A stretch of DNA of 64,000 nucleotides. Source: Stropharia rugosoannulata (taxonomy: Eukaryota > Basidiomycota > Agaricomycetes > Agaricales > Strophariaceae). The stretch covers positions 1,116,001-1,180,000 of the forward strand of contig JANCIK010000010.1 of assembly GCA_028532985.1 (NCBI GenBank), read 5' to 3'. The translations under genes and the position numbers were made by a program. Within the stretch, counting starts at the first letter, position 1. Each line of letters starts with the position of its first letter. The notes beneath the pieces were generated by a model that saw only the letters and a program-made list of their open reading frames with translations, was not told the origin of the DNA and ran no database searches. Positions 12,170-24,948 of the stretch are shown one piece after another.

Positions 12170-13739
12170 CTCGTTCTCCGTTTGTCTGCCAAGGGGTTTC
12201 AAAATTATCCAGCAGGATGAGCCGTTTATCCTCTGTAGCCTTCAGCTCAGCGACGAGGATGTCGAGGCTGTCGAAATTTTCTGCTGTAATGGAAAGTTGG
12301 ATGTATAGCAATCGGCGGAGCGCATCTGCCGTCGTTGCTGTTACACACGGCACCCAGAATCGATAGCGGCCAAAGGTGTTACAAATAGTAGGATCATGGA
12401 TCACAGCGAGCGCTAGCCGTGTTTTTCCCATTCCACCGGACGCAGTAATACACACATGCGACCTGTCATCGGTTGAGAGACGGTTAACAATGGTGGAAAC
12501 GTCGTCGTCACGCCCAAAAAATATTTTGGGTAAAGATGGTATGTCCTGTCGACCAACAACGTACGGAGATGCGTGGGGTCGTAGAGACTCAGCCAGTTTC
12601 TTGAACTCTGTCTTCATCTCTTTCATATCCTCGCGTATGTCGCTGGTGCTTCTTAAAATACTGTCGAGTATTCCCTCGACTTGGAGCCTATGAGACATCT
12701 GGACAGAGATTATTTTCTATGATAAGATAGTAGACAGAAGACGTACATCAAATGCTTCAAGTGCGACACCAAGATCCTTGACACACTTGTCGACCCGCTC
12801 TTTGTTCAACTGCGGAAATATAACCAGAAGCCATCTCCATTGTTGCTTGATAGCGTTCAACGCGCTCTCGATTTCTTCCAGGATACTATTGAAAACGATA
12901 ATTAAGGTGAATCAGGATGAATAAGATCGAACGCACGATGTAAGACTGTCGATCCTAGTTTGAAGTTCTTTGCTAACATTACGGTCTGAAGGGACGTTGT
13001 TGACAATTAGAATGCTCAGGGAAACAATCCGCTTGCGAAGCTCTTCAACGTCTTCCTCGATCGAAGTTGCATCCTTTTAGTACAAATTAGTGTGGCCCAT
13101 ATCACCGCATGTACATGTGTGACTTACCTCGCATGCTTCGACAATACGGATAGCAAGTTCCAATACTGGACTCAGCGCTGGTACTGGAATGAAGCTCGAC
13201 AAGCTTTTCAAAGTAGTCGAGGTGGCTTTGGTTGCTTCGAGAACGTACATAGTTTTGGTTGGCGGACCTTGAACGGCATCCTAGGGACGGAAGAGTGCTT
13301 CTCAGCTTGTAGACAGGACTAATGGAAGCGTCCCTATAACCTTGGATACTCGGTTTTGAGACTTTTGGCTACGTTTCGGTATGCACCACGCAGGCATATC
13401 TGTGGATGTCGTCCGCGAGAGGTTGTAATGACGTTCAACCGTGAGACTGGGTACCACTACACACCGTTAATCGAATGAATATTCCCACTGTCACTGTACG
13501 ATCTATAAATACTGAGTACAGTGTATAAATAACTATTACTGAAACGGAATCAACTTCAAAGCTCGCATGAGAACATCCACCCAACATTACAGAATACCTT
13601 GTTCATAAACGCACATTGATCGCCTGAGCACAATATTTGACCTTCCAATATTAAATTTTAATAAGTAAAATGATTGCGAACGAGGGTTTATGTTCCATGT
13701 AGAAAACTTTCATAGAGGAACTGAGACGGAGCGCCATGT

Positions 13740-16700
13740 CAAGTTTGTAGCACCGCCTACGTCCGGCATCCGGTGTTCTTGTCGCCTCGGCGTAGCGGGT
13801 GATGTCAAAACGTTCCGCCTATTCGGCACATCCCGAGGCCGACGCGTGCCGGTGCTCGTGATAAAGTAATGCGCGGCCCGGCATGCGCGGCCTGCATTAT
13901 TCCTTATTCCACTCCATCGTCACCCAAAAACCAAGCGGATCCACCCACTCTAACTTATTAGGGGCATATCGCGCTATCTGAAGCTAAAGAAAAGTTCTCA
14001 CTACATCTAAATACACTTGGTTATTCAAGAAATATCGAGCGCGAATCACGGCAAAGTACACGGCACAGTCATGCTACAGCACTCATTCTGCCCGCCTTCA
14101 CCCGTACGTCCCATTCTGCTCTGCGTCTCTTTCATTTACCAGGCCCGGTAGTAAAATGACTATTAGGCACGTCGCATGGCCAATTTGACTCTCTTTGTCT
14201 TCCCTGAAGAGAGGCGCGCCACCCTTCTTTAACCCGTGTTCCTTGCGGCTGTCTGACTCGGTAGTCAACCTATCCTGGTATTCAGGTCGGCCTGCATCTT
14301 CCCCAAGATAAGGATGTCTTCAATCACTACGGAAGGTGCAAGGAATAAATCTCCTCGATCCACGCCCGTGTGTTACCACCGCCGTTGGGCAGCACCACGT
14401 CGACTCCGGAGCTCTCTCTCAGGACCTCTACCAGGCTCCACTATGGGCATCCCCGCCCACTCGTCATGCTCAGCGGTACATATTTATGAGTTCTGGAGAT
14501 TGAGGGCTCTGATTACAAGTTCATGGTTCCTTTTTTCAGCGCGAACTGTGATTCGACGGGCACCCCGCGTGCCAGGAGACAGGGCGAGCCATTCCGATCC
14601 GTCTGTCAGTGTCCGGCAATATACTTGAAGTCCAGGTGTACGTCCTCGCTCCTTTTGCTCAGGATGACTGAGGCGCGATACTCGCTTGTCCTAGAGAAAG
14701 GCATGGCCAAGATTGGTCGAAGACGATGCAAAGCCTCAGAGCAGTCCATCGATCCACCTTTTCCCTACGTAAGTTCTGAATCTATCCAGTAGGCAACGAC
14801 TTCCAACGCAGAACCACATGTTGAATATAGGCTTGGACCCACATTCGGGTTGCCGCAGTAAACACGCATATACCCACCCCAGATTCATGATTGTCTCCTT
14901 TTTTGCTACTGCAGATAGCGACACGCGGAAGACGATAGAGCAAACAGAGCGCAGTCCAGTCGCCTCCTCTGCTCTCGGATCATGGATACATCCACTACAT
15001 GAGACATGAGTTTCGCCCATGTTCGCGAGCATACCACTCCCCAGCCTGACCACCTCCTATGCCTTGTCCTGAAGTACGCCCCGTCCGGACACCTGCAAGC
15101 ACGACTTATCCACAAGTTCAGCACAGATGACATCCACTTCTCATTCCCCCTTCGCAGCCTCTCGAGGATGTGTTTGTTTCGCAGTTGTGCTCGCAGCTGC
15201 GTGCGAACCGCAGAATCAAAGGCTGGCGCTGATGATACACATACGTTATTCTGGGACCTGTAGCATGCTTTGATCCTGACGCCGAGCCCATTGGCTGTCC
15301 CCGGTGTCCTCCATCTCCTCCAATGCATCCCGCACGTCCGACCTCTCGTATGTGCGTGTGGTAGTTCCGTAGTGAATGAAAGATGGAAGCTGGCCGAAGC
15401 CGAGGAGAAGCGGGACGCGCACCACGTGGACGCAGTGAACGCCAAGAATACGCGTCCGCGTTATTTGGAATGCTTGTCAGTGTCAAGCAATGACATACGC
15501 GCCCTGCCTGCTCTCTCTCTTTCAACTACAACAATAATAGAACATCTCCCCAACTTGGATGCAACTCACGTCGCGCTATCCATCGCAGACGATACCCTAT
15601 ACACAGGATGAATGTAAACGTGCAGGAATGCCTAGGAGGCACAGGCGGGCTTCTACGGTAAGCACGCATACATCACGAAGCAGACGGTACGCTGTCAATT
15701 GTTCGCTCTGTTTCCAGCCCATGGACGGATTCTTCATCAGGTTCTGCCTCTGTCCCTGCATCGGTGTTCACCGCGCCTGTACTCCGGCCTCACTAACACC
15801 TACCTGCTGCTTTGTCCCGAAACTGTTCCTGCTCCCTGTTTAGTCTCTACCAACGCATATATCTCTCTTCTTACGGATACAACGACCCCTCGCCATGTCT
15901 GCACGTTACCTCTATCTCCCCTCCCTCGCCCTATGAAAATGCGATATTGGCGTATACGCCGCGCTCTTAGTCTTTTGCCTCCGTACTTGGTTAGCCCCTT
16001 CATATCATAGTGAGGCTCACATATTTATCTGTTATTTGTCTACAGGTTTCCGGACATGTGTATACCACGAAGCAGCAAGACAAACAAGAGCATGGACTTG
16101 CTCTGGCGCCTTCGCCCTGAAGCCCGTCCATTTGCATGCATAACCCCCGCCGCAACCACGCCACTCACTGCGTCCAGAAGTACGCTACGATCTCAAGCCC
16201 GGGACCGCCCACAAACCACCCCAGCCTCCGAGGTCTGCATGAAAGTTTGCTTCCTCCACGTTCTCCCCGCTCTACCATGGAAGTACTTCGCGTCCTTGTC
16301 CCTACGACTGTCCCTGCATTCGAGTTTGCGTTCGCACTCTTACCCCACCACATCTCTCACCGTTTCCTGAAGCCTGCTCTGATATAGATTCCGGGACCAC
16401 ACATCTACCACCCGAACTACGAAGCGGAGTGCATCTACCCCATTTTCCCTTATTAGTCCTCGTCTCCCATCTAGTCTCTACCTGTGCCTCCCCTGCTCTA
16501 AGCCTATCCGTTCTCGTCTATGCCCCCGCCGATACCAAGCCTCATCACGTTCTGAATACGCTACGCTCCCGATCCCGGCGTCGTACCTACATCTTATCGA
16601 CCTATGTGTCCCCTTCCCCGCTCAAGATACATTCAACTTCAAAATGTATACGCGTCGTGCTCGCGTGGCGGTTTCTTTTGTCCCTGATGCGATAATGTAA

Positions 16701-17350
16701 CTCTGGACTATACAGCCCATCCTGCCGGTCTTGACCGGTGTCCGTTTACGTCGTTTCTGAACTAGCACCTGCATCTCGTCCTGGTCGAGTCTCCGCATCT
16801 GCTTCTGCGCACATTTCAGCCCCGAATGCGAATATGCATCCACTTCTGGCTATGTCCCTGCATTTGAGTTCGCGTTAAGCCCCGCCGCGGTCATGTTGAT
16901 CAGTACGTATGTCATGAAGTACGCCCCTAGCCCGACTGAGCACCGCCCTGCACAACCACTACTCTAGAGACGCTCCCCCGAGCTCTGATTGCGTTTTCCC
17001 TCCAGCGACGATGTACGCTACATGACCGTCTTCTTGGAGCCCCGTTTTGGAACCCCAGGTTAGAGCATATAGGAGATATGCCTTGGCGCATATCCGTTTG
17101 CGTCTTTGAGTCTCCTCCTGGGCAAGTTAGCGTATCCGTCAATGCATTCCCCGACATGCACATATCCCGCGCACTGAGCGAAGCCCTAAAATAGACTGTT
17201 CCTGTTCTACCCTCGACCCTCCTGAACGCATACGACGACGATGGGGTAAGCTGATCTTGAAGCATAAACCTCCGTTTGTGCGGGTCTCGGTATTCGCTTC
17301 TCCTAATATTATTGACTGTTGGTCAGCGGAACTTCCACTAGAACGTCTCA
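13740..17350. repeat. Diverged repeat family, tract B (longest copy)
   Basis: This 3.6-kb tract separates the two NLR genes and aligns by eye with tract C from its start (the GAAGAGAGGCGCGCCAC block at 14204 matches 21712). It aligns with tract A1 from about 14570 and with A2 from about 15430 to the end. It therefore joins parts seen separately elsewhere and may approximate the ancestral unit. ORFs are short and lie on both strands. No transposase, reverse transcriptase or terminal repeat was seen. Direct repeats on either side of an NLR gene are natural substrates for unequal exchange. Confidence 0.65.
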
Positions 17351-17605
17351 AACAACCTCACAACTTACCCAGAAGCTGGCCATGAAAGGACTGTAGAAGC
17401 ACCAGAAAGTACTACATGGTGTGCATAATTTTCCGTCAAAGCGGTCTAAATATGGTGCAAAAATGAAAATAAAAGAAAGTCATAGTATAAGCTCAGCTAG
17501 CAGGATGAGTTCAGAATGACCCAAAACCGCCAATTTTTCGATGTCTGCTTACATTATGTAAAAGGGGTTAATTGATATATGGCATACATAAACAAAAAGA
17601 AAAAG

Positions 17606-20548
17606 CTAATAGAGCAAAGGCTCTTCAATGTCATCAAGGCGACCATTAGCTAGCGTTTGGACATTCCTTTTGCATTTTAGCCTGTTCTTCTCTCCGTTAC
17701 TTTGATATTGCACCTTTCCAAACTGTAACTGAGCATTGTTGTAGAGTTTGATTGCTTGATCCATATCCCCTTGTTTGGTAGATATATAGGCAAGCTTCTC
17801 CAGGACCTGTGCAATACTAAGAAATGATCCCATGATTTGTGCGAAGATGAGGGACTTTTGAAGAACATGTTTGGCTTCGTCATAGCGCTCCAGGACTATT
17901 AAGTAAGATGGCTGTAGGCGTAAAATTGAGCCGGTTAATCCAGTGCTAAGCCCATGCCGTTCTGTAATTTCCAGTGCTTCGAAACACAGGTCAAGTGCGA
18001 GTTCGTAGTTTCCGCTTATTGCCTCTGTCCTGGCCAATAGCCGGAGACAACGAACAGTGCTGGACGGACACCCCAACCTCTTGAATACACCCAACGCTTT
18101 GGTTAATGTTGTTCGAGTGTCGTCCCATTTCCCGGTATCCCAAAGATATTCTCCACGTACTAGCATGCCAAGAGCCTTACTGTATTCATCGCCCTGGTCA
18201 TAGGATAGCTCGGCCTGTGCCTGGTCAACGAGTGATTCAACTTTCAGTCCTGGTGCTGAAGAGATGTCCAAAAGCATGTAGGCAAACATCATGCTATAGG
18301 TGCACTGGCCTGCCCGCGCAAAGTCTTCTATATCAACGAAGTGCTGATGGGCTTTCTCATAATGATGATAGCTTCCACTGAACTGACAAGCCGTGTCGTA
18401 CATATCCGCAAGAACTTCGTGGGCTTCAGCTATGCAGCGACGGCTCTTCGTAGCTCTCGCAGCTTTTAGTGCCAGCTGGGCAAATTTGATACTCGGTTTT
18501 ACATGGTGCAAATAGACACAAAACGCTACGAGTGCCTCAGCGCGCCGCAGAGGTTCCTGGTCGTCTTCAAAGTCTTCTTGTAACAGAAGGACCTCTATGT
18601 TGTTGTGTTCCTCGGAAAGCGCTGTGAGTCTTGCTCTGTAATCAAGCTCGTCGCCGGTGTAGAATTTGTGTGCAAGCACAAATTCTTGACAAGCGCGCCG
18701 TACATGTATCTTCATGTCCTTCGCTATCATCCCGTGCTGTTTCATGAATGCTTGAATTGTTGGGATAACATTGACGCGGCCAGACTCTCCATCATCACAT
18801 TCTATAAGCGCCTTGCGCCGCAAATCACTGAGAGCACTGGGCAGCGACCGTATTACAGTGGCCCACACTGATTCCAGATTGTTGATTGTTGTCCCAAGTG
18901 GCAGCATTGACAGGATGCAGAGGAGCTTGACTGCCGATTCCCCTCCGGTATCATTTGCGCGAACCAGGTCTATAGAACGTTGAATACGGTCGTTCAGGCC
19001 GTTTAGCATCCCGGTTCCAGTCGAGTTCCATTTATTTATAAGAGATCCTGATGGCAGATATGATTCTTGACCAGTGAGCGCCATGAGATTAATAGCCAAT
19101 GGAACGTATCCAACAGCGTGCGTGAGCTTGTCAACGCCAGTAAGATCTGAGGTTGGACATTCTGCTAAAAACGCATTTCGGGCAGCGAGACGATCTAGAG
19201 GGTGGATATGGTGGTGCTTCCAGTTAATGTGACGACTCGGAGGAAATGCAGAGGACATTGTAACCAAAAGCGCAACATGGGGAATTTCTGTGATCTTGTT
19301 GAGAATGTCATTGATTTCATCGTTTTCCTCACTGGACTCCCATGGGGTTTCGAAATTATCCAATAGAATGAGACGTCTATCTCGCGTGGCCTTCAGTTCG
19401 CTGAGGAGAATATCGAGGCTGTCGAAAGTTGGGGCTGTAATGGAGAGCTGTGTGTATAGGAGTCGGCGGAGACCATCTGCTGTTGTTGCTTTTATACACG
19501 GTACCCAGAATCGATAGGGCCCAAAAATATTGCAAATTGTAGGATTGTGGATTACTGCAAGCGCTAACCGCGTTTTTCCCATTCCACCGGGCGCGGTAAT
19601 ACACACTCGCGACTGATACTCAGTTGAGAGATGGCTAACAATAGTGGAGACATCGTCGTCACGCCCAAAAAATATCTTGGGTAAAGATGGCATGTTCTGT
19701 CGACCAACAGCGTACGGAGATGCGTGGGGGTGTAGAGTTTCAAGGAGTTTCTTGACGTCCACCCTGACCTCTTTCATATCCTTATGTATGTTGTTGGTCT
19801 TTTGCAGGATGTTGTCGAGGATTTCCTCGACCTCGAGTCTTTCGGACATCTGGACAAACATTATTGTATGTCTCCCGAAAAGCAGTAGCAAAAACGTACA
19901 TCAAATGTTTCCAGCGCAGTACCCAGATCCCTGACACACTTATCAATTCTGTCCTTATTCAGTTGCGGGAAGAGAATTAGAAGCAGTCTCCGTTGATTCT
20001 TGATGGCGTTCAATGCTCTCTCAATCTCTAGCAAAACTCTAGCAGAACATGACTAAGATGCCTCAGAATAAGAAGAACTTCACGCACGACTGAAGACTGT
20101 TAATTCTGGCTTGTAGTTCTCCGCTGACCTTGCGATCCGATGGGACCTTGTTGACAATAAGCACGCTCAGGGACACAACGCGCTTGCGAAGCTCGTCAAC
20201 ATCCGCCTCGATTGAAGTTGCATCCTGGTACATTTTAGCACAAATTAGCGCAGCCCATAGCAGCGCGTCTGACTTACTTACCTCGCATGCTTCGACAATA
20301 CGTGTAGCAAGCTCCAATATTGGACTCAGCGCTGGTACTGGAATGAAACTCGACAGATTCTTCAAAGTAATTGAGGTGGCTTTGGTTGCTTCGAGAACGT
20401 ACATAGTTCTAGTTGGAGGACCTTGAATGGCATCCTAGGAACGGAAGAGTCCTCGTCAGCTTGTAGACAGTACTAATGAAAGCTTTTCTGCTACCTTGGA
20501 TGCTGGGTTTCGGGACTTTCGGCTACGTTTCGGTATGCACCCAGGCAT
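17606..20548 (-). CDS. NB-TPR NLR protein, copy 2, intact (908 aa)
   Basis: Five exons read in frame on the minus strand: 20548-20495, 20434-20282, 20224-20088, 20038-19900 and 19849-17606. The product starts MPGCIPKRSRKS. Residues about 20-160 are helical with FIPVPALSP, like the MLKL/HeLo-like N-terminal bundles of Agaricomycete NLRs, which are proposed cell-death or signalling heads. The NB-ARC-like region holds GGMGKTRLAL (P-loop), LILLDNFETPW (Walker B) and GYVPLAINLMA (GxPLA-like). The C-terminal half is TPR-like (for example LERYDEAKHVLQKSL and NYELALDLC) and is probably the sensor. By family knowledge it is a cytosolic STAND NTPase in fungal self/non-self or immune-like recognition; the ligand is unknown. 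It is paralogous to the disrupted copy at 9036-13397, with the same intron positions. An NB-TPR protein without immune function cannot be excluded. Confidence 0.9.
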
Positions 20549-21239
20549 ATCTATGGATGTCGTTCTGCGAGATGTTACAATGGACTACGTTCAACCGTGA
20601 GACGGGGTACCACAGCCCACCATCAATCAAGGTCGAATGGATCTTCCCGCTGTCAATGTTTGGTCAATGTAGTAAAATCTATAACTATAGGTACGTATAT
20701 ATAGTTTTTTTCGAACCAAATTAACTGCAAAGGTGGCATGTCAGGATTCATGTAACCTCAAATAAGCGCCCGGGAACGATAATTCTCAGCTTTACCCCGA
20801 GAATTCGGGCCGGATACTGGTGTCTGTGAGAGAAAAAAATAAATAAAATAAAAAGCAAAGTAAAAAGAGGAAGAAAGGAGGAAGGAGGAAGAAAGGAAGA
20901 ATATGTACAGCAGTTACATCCTATACATACATTTAATGTAGCCTTCTTCAACTTGCATTGGCCTAGTATAACATGTTAATAACATGCCGACGGCTGTACG
21001 AACCGGCCCGGGAATACTTACCTGGTTCGTGTAAGCCCAACTAGACCCATTTTCCTTTTATTTTATAAGCAAAATGCTCACGTAGACATCTTAGACTAGC
21101 GTAGATTGCCTGATAGCCAAAAATAATCTAATATAACCTACAGCAACATATAGTCCAGTGAGTACAATTCAGCTTTCCGCAATCTCTGCAAAAAAAAATT
21201 ACACCTAGAGAGACTCTGGAACAACATTTACACCTTGGT
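20549..21239. other. Upstream flank of NLR copy 2, low-complexity purine tract
   Basis: The first 100 bases resemble the flank upstream of NLR copy 1 (about 13440-13500), so the duplication extends into the promoter region. A purine-rich, GGAAGAAAG-type low-complexity stretch lies at about 20830-20905. No gene was recognised. Confidence 0.5.
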
Positions 21240-22880
21240 ATACCACATTTGCGGTAGGTGCGAGGCTGGCCTAGGGCATTAACAGGTGTCGGCGTATCCC
21301 GAGGCCGACCCGTGCCGGGGCGGCCGGGCATAAGCGGCACTTTTCCTTGTTCCGCTTCTTGTCCGCTTCCATCGACTCCCAGACGAATGAGATGCACCCA
21401 TACAAAGGCCATATCGCGCTATCGAAGCTGAAGACATGCTCACGTGTACTACAGTTAGCTCTGCCAGAAGTATCTAGCTCGCGAAGCAGCGCCAAGTGGG
21501 CGGCACCGGCAGACCACCATGCTCTCAAGCATATATGTGCTACCCAAAGACCCCGCCACGTCCTTATTTCATGAAGCTCTGAAATCCGAATCTTGTTGTT
21601 GTCCGTCATGATCCATTGTACGACGCGTCACTTTCATCTCCTTGAAGGGCTTAGGTGTATTCCGACGTTCGGGCACGTTGTATTGTCGTCTTGAACCTTC
21701 TCGTCGCTCCTGAAGAGAGGCGCGCCACTCTTGTTAAACCCGCGTTCCTTCCGGCTGTCTGGTTTGGTAGTCTACCTCTCCTAATACTTAGGTCTGCCTG
21801 TGTCTTTCCCAAGATGAGATGTCCTCAAGCACTACAGAAAGCGCGCTGCTCAACAAGGAAATTTCACCGATCCAAGCCCGTATCCTATCACCGCCGATGA
21901 GCATCAATCACGACGTCAACTGCGGGGCTCCCTGTCAGGACATCTACCAGCCCCCACTGTGCGCATCCCGCTCACCCAGGTGCATATATGTATGAGTTAC
22001 AGGATCTAGAAATCAGAGCCTTTCTTCATAGGTCCAAGGCTCTCTTTGCCCGCGGGAACCGTGATTCGACAAGCACCTCGCGTGCCAGGAGACGGGGCGA
22101 GCTATTCTGATCCATCTGTTGGAAGTCCATGTGCGAGTCTTCCCGACCGAAGGGAGGAAAGACTGGAGGAAGACACATAACTATGCAGTATCGCTTGCCT
22201 GGAGAGAGGCGCGGGCAAGATTGGTCGAAAACGATGCAAAGCCTTAGAGCAGACGATGCGCAATCCGTTATCCACGCCCTCGCCTTCTGGCCATCGATCC
22301 AACTCTTTCCGTGCGTGTGTTCTGGATCTATCCAGTATGCGGTAACTGAACCGCGTTGTGCTACCTAATACAGGCACCGCACATTGAATTTGCGCTCGGA
22401 CGCACAGGCGGGCTGCCGCAGTAAGCGCGCATATACCCACCCTAGGTTCATGATAGTCTCCTTTTTCTACTGCAGATAGCGACGCGTGGAAGATGACAGA
22501 GCAGACGGAGCACAGTCCGATCCCATGGATATATCTTCTACATGAGTTTCGCCCCATGTTCGCGAGCATACCATCCCCCAGCCTCATCATCTCCTGTACC
22601 TCGTCCCGAAGTACGCCCCGACGATTTTATCCACGAGTTCAGTACGGATGGCATCCGCTTCTTGCTTCCCCTTCGATGTCTCTCGAGGGTTCCGTTTTTG
22701 TTTTGCAGTCAAGTCGGTCGAGTTGTGCTCGCGGCTGCGCGCGATTCGGAGCATTGGTTATGCCCCGCGTTCTCTATTTCAAATTTCAACGCATCCCGCT
22801 TGTCTGACCCTCACGTATGTGCGTGTGCAAGGGCAGGTGGCCGGGTACACTCGGCCGTCGTGTCGGGGAGTAGGGAAGGG
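21240..22880. repeat. Diverged repeat family, tract C
   Basis: This tract is homologous to tract B from 13740 to about 15300 in the same orientation, and to A1 over 22080-22760. It lies upstream (5') of NLR copy 2 just as tract B lies upstream of NLR copy 1, so it belongs to the same duplicated unit. It ends earlier than tract B. No gene was recognised. Confidence 0.6.
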
Positions 22881-23546
22881 CGCAGGTAATATGGTATATA
22901 TACCGCTTCGCTCTATGTCTACCTGGGGGCTCCATGTCCATTGTGGCGCTCGCGCCCATGAGCCCAACGGGCCTGCTCAGTCTGGAGTAGAATGTGGATT
23001 CAACAGATTCTTGGCGCATTCGGACGACCCGTTGTACAGTTGCCTGTTTTAAGTAATATATTCTCGCTTTAATTCTGTAATGGATTGACTGGTGGATAGT
23101 GAAGCCCCGGTGAAGGCTTTCGTCATTTTGTGGTTTTAAACGGTCGAACCCATATACTTTCCCATTGTACAGGCTATCCTTGTACTGCTTTATGTTCATG
23201 AAGTGCAATCCCAAGCTTGACCTACGTCTTTTTTCATGAGATTCAACTGCACTCGTTGCCTGGCCCCACTGCCATGCCGACTTACTCTGATTCCATACAG
23301 TGTACAAGATGTTCGCCAAGTCTTACTCAGACATAGAATACGAAACCCCATCTTGTTATGAATTGCATGAAACCTACGTACTGTGCTCGGAGTTCCCAGG
23401 ATATCAGGTTAGACATTCTGAATGAAGGCCCGACCCACTTTGCCCCTCGAGCGCCGTGACGCGCAAACGGCATGTCTGCGCCTCTGCACACCACACCACA
23501 TCCGAGTCCGAAGGCACCCATGTGGGTCTTATCCGCCCTCCCAGGG
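22881..23546. other. Intergenic, no gene recognised
   Basis: Overlapping ORFs on both strands carry no domain. The right end is the upstream region of the hydrophobin gene. Confidence 0.4.
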
Positions 23547-23553
23547 TATATAA
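23547..23553 (+). promoter_or_regulatory. TATA box of the hydrophobin gene
   Basis: TATATAA lies 74 bases before the hydrophobin ATG, in the context GGGTATATAAGGCC. A strong core promoter of this form is usual for highly expressed hydrophobins. Confidence 0.6.
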
Positions 23554-23626
23554 GGCCAATGCATTAACAGGGAAAAGCAGTCGAACCAGTGCTAGCGTTC
23601 TACTTCTTACAATCTCTCAGTCCACC

Positions 23627-24160
23627 ATGCAGTTCAAGTCCGCCCTCGCCCTCTTCGCTCTCCCACTCCTTGCTGCCGCCATCCCCGCCGCGGAGCCGAT
23701 CCCCCAGGAGCTCTCGCGCCGCGACTGTGACACCGGCAGCATCCAGTGCTGCAACTCGACGCAGAACGTGAGTCACTAATACTAGTTGTCATCCATGTGC
23801 TAACTTTGCTGCTATATACGTTTTTTAACCACAGTCGACTTTGACCACGCTTACCCAGCTCGGCGGCCTCCTTGGCCTTTCCCTGCCCGCCATCTCGGGT
23901 CTCATTGGGTGTATGTTTTCCTTGTTCAGTGTCCAGGCAGATCAGAGTGGCTTACATGACATAAACCTCTAGTGGCGTGCAGCCCCATCACCCTCGTCGG
24001 TGCCTCCGGCACTTCGTGCTCGGCCCAACCCGTGTGCTGCACCAACAACAGCTTCGTACGTTTTTACATTTCGACTGTGTCATGATGTTAGTGTGACGAA
24101 GATTGTTTACAGAGCGGTCTCATCGCCCTTGGATGCAGCCCTATCAACCTCAACCTTTAA
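23627..24160 (+). CDS. Class I hydrophobin (115 aa)
   Basis: Four exons, 23627-23767, 23835-23910, 23973-24055 and 24113-24160, give a 115-aa secreted protein. Residues 1-20 are a signal peptide (MQFKSALALF then a Leu/Ala-rich core). All eight hydrophobin cysteines are present in the order C-CC-C-C-CC-C at 34, 41, 42, 75, 88, 94, 95 and 108. The spacing X6, X32, X12, X5, X12 fits class I. Class I hydrophobins assemble at air-water interfaces into insoluble rodlet layers that coat aerial hyphae and fruiting bodies. The TATA box is 74 bases upstream. Introns are short and one falls near each conserved block, as in other mushroom hydrophobins. The gene looks intact. Confidence 0.95.
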
Positions 24161-24948
24161 GCAGGGGTCTCGTCTGTATTCAGAGTAGTTTCCGTATTTT
24201 CAATGGTTCCGCGTACTCTAAATTACTTGTTATTTACCGTGTTGGTCGTACGAGTGATGTCATGTAGTCATAACGAGCCAATGAAATAGTAAAGCGGGTG
24301 ATTCATCCAGTTAAGATACTAGTTCTCAGAGTGAACCGGGGTGGAACTTAAGGCATTACCCTTTCGATTATTCATCTTGAAGGCAGACCACGGTATCAAA
24401 AAGCATCGTTTCAGCGTTTACTAGTTACTTTCTTATATCTAATTTTGTCGCAGATTGTTTTGAGCTCTTAGTTTCAAATTTTGAGTACCGCTTTTGATTG
24501 ACCATTCAATGACGCCATACAATGACTGTGGACTAGGATATATTTGGGCATTGCTTGATTTTATAAAGGAATGAAGATTTTTGTCACCTGGACTCGGAGT
24601 TAAGTCCATAAGGCAAGAAGAGCCACATAATAGGACATAGTAAACCGCCTTGCCATCATCATTCTTTGCTTCAGATCTAGAAAAACAGAAGCAAAGTAAT
24701 GTGTAATGCAACTTATAATGAATTAAAACTCTCAGCATACTTGATTTTGTCACTCATGGCACGCTGCAAAGTCGAAAGAGCTCGTACAGCTTAAGCTTAA
24801 GCGCTCGAGCGTTCTGAACGACGAGTCAGATTCCCACGGTTCACCCCGTTCCTCCGAGTAGCAGTATTTTGTTCATATGCCTTTGCATAGGAAACAACAA
24901 TCATATTCCGCTAGAGTATTATACCAAACAAATATTTAAATATTTAAA
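24161..24948. other. Intergenic, no gene recognised
   Basis: This is the region between the ends of the converging hydrophobin and secreted kinase-like genes. A short inverted AAGCTTAAGC-type palindrome lies near 24790. Nothing else is supported. Confidence 0.4.

Larger units (their letters stand above)
9036..13397 (-). pseudogene. NB-TPR NLR protein, copy 1, disrupted by a transposon
   Basis: The gene reads on the minus strand as exons 13397-13341, 13280-13128, 13073-12937, 12885-12747 and a long last exon starting at 12698. It is parallel to the intact copy at 17606-20548. The N-terminus (about 160 aa) is helical and carries the FIPVPALSP-type motif of fungal MLKL/HeLo-like NLR heads. The NB domain follows, with P-loop GGMGKTRLAL and Walker B-like LILLDNFETPW. 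The 1406-bp element at 10764-12169 interrupts the last exon just after Walker B. Beyond it the frame resumes at 10763 through GYVPLAINLMA and a TPR-rich C-terminus, ending at 9036. Removing the element and one target duplication leaves an open frame collinear with copy 2, and no other damage was found. As it stands, only a protein truncated after the P-loop region would be made from the full promoter. Confidence 0.85.
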
